DNA from: an uncultured Pseudomonadota bacterium
GTDB lineage: Bacteria > Pseudomonadota > Gammaproteobacteria > Steroidobacterales > Steroidobacteraceae
NCBI GenBank assembly: GCA_903938365.1
Contig: CAJACZ010000019.1
Coordinates: forward strand, 1 to 37,678
DNA: 37,678 bases
Direction of reading: 5' to 3'
Shown here: positions 37,322 to 37,678 of the stretch, piece after piece
Position numbering within the stretch: the first letter of the stretch is position 1
Layout: each line of letters starts with the position of its first letter
Position numbers and translations under genes: made by a program
The notes under the pieces: model-generated
The model's database searches: none
Told to the model about the DNA's origin: nothing
The model's input: the letters and a program-made list of their open reading frames with translations, nothing else

Positions 37322-37678
37322 TTACAGCTGGCTGACGATCGAATCGAGGTCTTGGGGTAGCTTAACGAAGCGTCCGGGGGTATTCCATCGCAGCGCCGGG
37401 TCGTGGAAATCCGAGCCGGTGGAGGCGGCCAGTCCCGAGCGCCGCGCGAGAGTCGCGAGGCGGTCGAGATCACCGTGTGCCATGCCGGCGACGCTCACTT
37501 CCATGCCGTGGCCGCCCAGGCTGCGGAATTCCTCGATGAGCTGGCGCAGCGCGCCCGCCGACAGGCGATAGCGGTGCGGATGGGCGAGCACGATCTTTGC
37601 TCCGGCGCTCCCCAGCACGGCCAGAGTCTCCTCGAGGCCCGGCCATTCGGCCGCCACATGCCCCGGCTTGCCGCGGCC
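37322..37678 (-). CDS. PHP domain-containing protein, C-terminal part (5' end truncated by window edge)
   Basis: LAVLGSAGAKIVLAHPHRYRLSAGALRQLIEEFRSLGGHGMEVS...LAASTGSDFHDP resembles the RNase AM/YciV C-terminal region. Confidence 0.88.
   Translation of the reverse strand, partial: GRGKPGHVAAEWPGLEETLAVLGSAGAKIVLAHPHRYRLSAGALRQLIEEFRSLGGHGMEVSVAGMAHGDLDRLATLARRSGLAASTGSDFHDPALRWNTPGRFVKLPQDLDSIVSQL

Overview
High-GC bacterial chromosomal segment, probably gammaproteobacterial (inferred from gene content), almost fully packed with protein-coding genes. I recognise about 38 CDS, mostly housekeeping or envelope genes, on alternating strands. They include an S9 peptidase (truncated at the left edge), a HAD hydrolase, two SDRs, a NUDIX hydrolase, an aldo/keto reductase, an AhpD-like protein, two methyltransferases (one a predicted lipoprotein), an RRM protein, DUF1838 and VOC proteins, arginine decarboxylase, a rhodanese-type sulfurtransferase, a GST, homospermidine synthase and GreB. 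Further right are an M13 peptidase, LemA, two TPM proteins, an L,D-transpeptidase, a rhomboid protease, a phage-type contractile tail sheath protein, a fused hydantoinase/5-oxoprolinase, a small alpha/beta hydrolase, PlsB, MEKHLA and BON proteins, ArfB, an MscS channel, a DUF465 protein and a PHP-domain protein (truncated at the right edge). I saw no tRNA, rRNA, CRISPR array, IS element or integrase. The most unusual item is the solitary tail-sheath homologue at 24939-26579. It has no tube, baseplate, spike or ATPase partner in the window and lies at the end of a co-directional run of envelope genes. Secondary leads are a compact small-ORF transcription unit with overlapping hairpins and a strong terminator (18291-18632), an MscS gene whose N-terminal helix lacks a canonical start codon, and several dyad-symmetric operator candidates.
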